Position numbers and translations under genes: made by a program
Assembly (NCBI GenBank): GCA_021792115.1
Contig: JAJYVI010000013.1
Span: forward strand, 1 to 15,487
Source of the DNA: Microcaldota archaeon
Lineage (GTDB): Archaea; Micrarchaeota; Micrarchaeia; Micrarchaeales; Micrarchaeaceae
Length of the DNA: 15,487 bases
Direction: 5' to 3'
In this document: positions 12,696-15,487 of the stretch, piece by piece
Layout of the letters: each line of letters starts with the position of its first letter
Numbering within the stretch: position 1 is the first letter of the stretch
Notes under the pieces: model-generated
What the model saw: the letters and a program-made list of their open reading frames with translations, nothing else
Databases searched by the model: none
What the model was told of the DNA's origin: nothing

Positions 12696-13442
12696 TTACT
12701 TTTTAAATGCACCACCTTTATAGTCTGCATACAGCCAAAGGAGAGTTCCTATTATTATTGCTGCAAAGCCTGCTGAAACATATGAGTAAAATCCTCCGTT
12801 GAAATCCCCGTAAAGCCACACTAACGACCCTATTATGATAAGAGCAGTGCTTACAAAAATAAGTTTTGCATTGAAGTATTTCATTATTGCAATGAAATAG
12901 ATGCTAACTATTAATGTGATCAATATTAATGCATATAAAATATAATTAATTACGCTATAGTTTACAGCATAAACAGGAGGTGTTACATAGCCTGATGATG
13001 CAGAAGTGTTTGGTATTTGAGGCTGAGCTGTTGATGAGGTGCTTGTCGAAGGCGCAGCTGGTGCTACATTTAATATTATAGTAGAATTGCTTACAGAAGG
13101 ATCATCGCCTATTGCTTGAAATGAAAGAACATACTTGCCTGAAGGAGTTGCAGGTGCAGTAGCTATGGTAAGCACTCCTGAAAATGTTGGATCACCTGAA
13201 GGATTGCTCATTACTATATTTATGCCTTTTTGCAGAAGAGCAGTTTGATTCAATAAATTTATACTTGTTCCCCACTTGCTTCCAGATACCAGAGCGACAG
13301 TGTAATTAACACTTGCAGAGCTGCCTTGCGTTATGTTGAGCTGATTATTTGAAAATGATATTTTAGATGTTCCAATGCCTGTTGCAAATGAGATACTGAA
13401 AAAGGCAGACATAAGCAATGCAATAATCAGATAGTTTTTCAT
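12696..13442 (-). CDS. Secreted/anchored beta-sandwich protein with repeated C-terminal membrane helices
   Basis: 248 residues; family not recognised. Residues 1-21 form a signal peptide (KNYLIIALLMSAFFSISFA). Residues about 22-127 are rich in beta strands, Ser, Thr and Asn, and contain PSGKYVLSFQAIGDDPSVSNSTIILNV, typical of an Ig-like or NPCBM/NEW-type extracellular domain; several N-x-S/T sites suggest glycosylation. A Ser/Thr/Pro linker (128-156) follows. The C-terminus holds three hydrophobic helices (about 164-187, 193-211 and 221-239). The last two each carry the motif IIIG-x-L-x-WLY-x-D-x-x-GG (202-217 and 229-244), an internal duplication. The protein would display its N-terminal domain outside the membrane. 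It has its own promoter with a palindrome over the TATA box. The role is unknown; a cell-surface or adhesion function is a guess. Confidence 0.8.
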   Translation of the reverse strand: MKNYLIIALLMSAFFSISFATGIGTSKISFSNNQLNITQGSSASVNYTVALVSGSKWGTSINLLNQTALLQKGINIVMSNPSGDPTFSGVLTIATAPATPSGKYVLSFQAIGDDPSVSNSTIILNVAPAAPSTSTSSTAQPQIPNTSASSGYVTPPVYAVNYSVINYILYALILITLIVSIYFIAIMKYFNAKLIFVSTALIIIGSLVWLYGDFNGGFYSYVSAGFAAIIIGTLLWLYADYKGGAFKK

Positions 13443-13464
13443 TTTATCACTTATTATAGCATAA

Positions 13465-13482
13465 TTGTATAAAATAATACAA
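13465..13482 (-). promoter_or_regulatory. TATA box inside a palindrome, secreted-protein gene
   Basis: TTGTAT-AAAATA-ATACAA is an inverted repeat with six-base arms. On the coding strand the same stretch supplies a TATA box (TATTTTATA) centred about 31 bases before the ATG at 13442, implying a leaderless or nearly leaderless message. A protein bound to this palindrome would directly compete with TBP, so it is a candidate operator. Confidence 0.45.
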
Positions 13483-13691
13483 TAAGTTATCCCATTTATA
13501 GTTTATAAAACTTATGAAAAAATATGGTTTGCAGGTCAACATGCTATTTGCCTGCTGCCTAGTATAATTTTTGGCATGTTTTGATTATATCTGCTGTTAC
13601 TGCATTAGGATAAACTTGTATAAAATTACTTAGTATTTGGGAATTTGAAATATGCATGTAGGCAGCTTCATTACAATTGAATAAAAACTAG

Positions 13692-13717
13692 GAGTGTTGC
13701 AGCCACTGCAATAACTC
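13692..13717 (-). terminator. Stem-loop terminator after the P-type ATPase gene
   Basis: GAGT pairs with ACTC and TTGCAG with CTGCAA, forming a ten-base-pair stem with a small internal bulge (1 by 2 bases) and a three-base loop. In the minus direction it starts 44 bases after the ATPase stop and is followed after four bases by TTTTTATT (complement of 13681-13687 and flank). Shape and position both fit an intrinsic terminator. Confidence 0.6.
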
Positions 13718-13760
13718 TAAATAATTCTTTTTGCCATACGAGCAATCATTAATTGCATAC

Positions 13761-15487
13761 CTACTGCATTCTCAAATATTCATATATCCTGATTTTAATA
13801 TAATCAAAAAGCAATACAAACAATACACTAAACCCTAAGACGAGTAAGACAGGATATATACCTATGCGTGGAATAAATATACCAAATATAGAAATGATTA
13901 TGCCGAATGCTGCTCCACTTATAGACGCAATAGCAAGGTACTTGCTTGGCCTTATTCCAAATAAGCTAGTCTGAGATCTTATGCTGTAAAGAAGCATGAT
14001 GCTCGTAATATCAAACATTAAAAAGACAAATGTCTGAAATTGCTTAGTGCCTGAAATAAATGGCATTGAAAGAAATGACATTATTAACAGAAACATGAAA
14101 AATACAGCGCTAAGGCTGAAGGAGTATTTCACAAGATCCTTGATTTTCCATATATCTGGATTTTTTGAATAAGTAACATTGTCTGTTGAAATTGATATGT
14201 TTGCAATATCTGTTGTAAATATCAGCAGTATAAGCATAAAGGGTGTTATAGGAACTATTTTTATTGAAATAAATATTATAAAAATAAATAGCAACAGCTG
14301 AAATATCCTTATCAATTTGAACATTGCATAAACCCTTATGCGCTCAAATATTTTTCTGCTTTCCTTTATTGCATCGACAATAACATCTATCCCATTTTTC
14401 ATAAGGACAAGGCTTGCTACACTCTTTGCAATATCTGTCCCATTCTCTACGCATATACCTATATCTGCTTGTTTTAATGCAGGTGCATCGTTTATACCAT
14501 CGCCTGTCATTGCAACCCTGTAGCCTTTGCTCTGCAGAGCTTTAACGATCAGAAATTTATCTTCAGGATATATGCCTGCAAACCCATCGCTCTTCTCTAC
14601 CAGATCATTGACAGCCTCCTCGCTTTTGCCTTTCAGCTCGGATGCTGAAATTATATTGCCCTTGATTCCTACTTCCCTGGCAATTTGTGTTGCTATGACA
14701 ATGTCATCACCTGTCAGCATTTTTATTGATATGCCAAGCTTCCTGAGCTCCTTTATAAGTTTTGCTGCATCTTTCCTAGGCTCATCATACATTGCAATTA
14801 TGCCTAGAAATTCAGCAGTGTCTTTGCCTTTATTTTTTATAACGCCTATTGTCCTGAACTCTTTGCTTGAATAGGCCTTTACCTGTTGAGCCAATATTGA
14901 TTTGTCTTTGCTGCTAAGCTTGCAGAGCCCTGCCAATACATCAATAGAGCCTTTTGTTACAGTGAATGTTTCATGCCCTGCTAATATTTTTGCGCTTGCA
15001 TATTTTGTTGCAGGTGTGAAAGGAGTAAAGGAAACCTGTTTGGAGTTCCCTGCAGAATAATTATTTTTGCTTGCATAAGATATTACTGCTAAGTCAATAG
15101 GATCATTTCCTTCTTTATCTGAGGCAAGCAACGCGCCTGCGACAACATCTTTTTCAGAATACTTTCCGAGTGGAAACACTTCTTTAACTTCAAGCACATT
15201 TTTTGTTATCGTGCCTGTCTTGTCAAAACACACAACATTTATGCCTGATGCTTCCTCAATTGCCTGCAGATGCGTAATCAGAATTGATTTTTTTGAGAGG
15301 CGCTCAGTACCTACTGCTGTTGATACTGTTATTGCTGCAGGGAGAGCTACAGGCACTGATGCAATAAGCAGAACTAAACTGAAAGGCAGTATTTCTACTA
15401 AAGGATATTTGAAAACAAAGACAGCCCATATTACCATGAACACGACAAGCAGAAGATCTATTACAATAATATACTTTACAATATTAA
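13761..15487 (-). CDS. P-type IIIA proton-efflux ATPase, 5' end cut by the window
   Basis: Pumps protons out of the cell using ATP; in acidophiles this helps keep the cytoplasm near neutral. The frame stays open to the window edge (574 codons visible), so the start and the first membrane helices are missing; the GTG at 15443 is not the start. Visible parts are helices 3-4 with the signature SVPVALPAA, the phosphorylation motif CFDKTGTIT (Asp codon at 15222-15224), the nucleotide-binding domain with VTKGSIDVL, MLTGDD, and the hinge TGDGINDAPALKQADIGI. TAKSVASLVL and the C-terminal helix group follow from about 14330 down to the stop. The PVALPAA and GDGINDAPAL versions plus the lack of metal-binding CPC mark the PMA1-type H+-ATPase subfamily. 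It ends with a stem-loop terminator at 13692-13717. No regulatory extension is seen at the C-terminus. Confidence 0.93.
   Translation of the reverse strand, partial: NIVKYIIVIDLLLVVFMVIWAVFVFKYPLVEILPFSLVLLIASVPVALPAAITVSTAVGTERLSKKSILITHLQAIEEASGINVVCFDKTGTITKNVLEVKEVFPLGKYSEKDVVAGALLASDKEGNDPIDLAVISYASKNNYSAGNSKQVSFTPFTPATKYASAKILAGHETFTVTKGSIDVLAGLCKLSSKDKSILAQQVKAYSSKEFRTIGVIKNKGKDTAEFLGIIAMYDEPRKDAAKLIKELRKLGISIKMLTGDDIVIATQIAREVGIKGNIISASELKGKSEEAVNDLVEKSDGFAGIYPEDKFLIVKALQSKGYRVAMTGDGINDAPALKQADIGICVENGTDIAKSVASLVLMKNGIDVIVDAIKESRKIFERIRVYAMFKLIRIFQLLLFIFIIFISIKIVPITPFMLILLIFTTDIANISISTDNVTYSKNPDIWKIKDLVKYSFSLSAVFFMFLLIMSFLSMPFISGTKQFQTFVFLMFDITSIMLLYSIRSQTSLFGIRPSKYLAIASISGAAFGIIISIFGIFIPRIGIYPVLLVLGFSVLFVLLFDYIKIRIYEYLRMQ

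Larger units (their letters stand above)
13443..13760. other. 318-base gap without a gene
   Basis: Reading all frames I see no convincing coding stretch. The right end holds a stem-loop terminator for the P-type ATPase (13692-13717) and the left end the promoter of the secreted-protein gene. Between them are only weak repeats, such as GCAGG (13531-13535) and CCTGC (13551-13555), which form a five-base-pair arm around a 15-base loop. Confidence 0.6.

Noticed and set aside
14527..14874. Plus-strand open frame inside the P-type ATPase gene
   Set aside because: The opposite strand encodes conserved P-type ATPase motifs, so this frame is non-coding.
15438..15443. GTG at 15443 as the start of the P-type ATPase
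   Set aside because: The reading frame continues open for 14 more codons to the window edge and encodes a hydrophobic helix, and the N-terminal half of the enzyme is missing; the real start lies outside the window.

Overview
The window looks archaeal. It has a DRG-type GTPase with a C-terminal TGS domain, TATA-like boxes 25-35 bases upstream of starts that often lack a leader, GGTG/GGAG Shine-Dalgarno motifs where a leader exists, a tRNA gene without an encoded CCA, and an archaeal-type NAD kinase. The DNA is strongly AT-rich and compact. A proton-efflux P-type ATPase, cytochrome bd and a sulfide:quinone oxidoreductase together suggest a small-genome acidophile that respires oxygen or microoxic oxygen. 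My guess is an ARMAN-like lineage (Parvarchaeum/Micrarchaeum type), less likely a Thermoplasmatales relative. The lineage is inferred from gene content, not demonstrated.

Layout. Bases 1-3430 (+): the DRG GTPase, a winged-helix-like small protein, a DJ-1/PfpI-fold protein without its nucleophilic cysteine, a 367-base gene-poor gap, a small charged protein of unknown function with GC-richer codons, and a two-helix membrane protein. Bases 3594-6456 (+): nucleotide metabolism, with an adenosylcobalamin-dependent ribonucleotide reductase (NrdJ) followed by adenine phosphoribosyltransferase. Bases 6486-8434 (-): a sulfur cluster in transcription order dsrE2, tusA, sqr. Bases 8618-9397 (-): NAD kinase. 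Bases 9511-12372 (+): a three-gene respiratory operon of a DUF981-like membrane protein, cydA and a divergent cydB, with a cydA/cydB ATGA overlap. Bases 12436-12508 (-): tRNA-Pro(CGG). Bases 12696-13442 (-): a secreted/anchored beta-sandwich protein with a repeated transmembrane hairpin motif. Bases 13761 to the window edge (-): the C-terminal two thirds of a P-type IIIA H+-ATPase, cut by the window.

How they may work together. SQR would oxidise sulfide and reduce quinone. Cytochrome bd, whose operon starts about 1.8 kb away, would reoxidise the quinol with O2. TusA and DsrE2, carrying their conserved CPxP and single-Cys sites, could accept and pass on the sulfane sulfur SQR produces. The result would be a short sulfide-to-oxygen respiratory chain plus sulfur relay within 6 kb, next to a proton-exporting ATPase. 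No Hdr-like or DsrAB-like sulfur oxidase lies in the window, so the final fate of the sulfur is not visible here.

Regulation is visible only as sequence motifs. There is a 15-base palindrome at the dsrE2 transcription start, a triple ACTAC-type repeat just upstream of the sqr TATA box, and an 18-base palindrome covering the TATA box of the secreted-protein gene.
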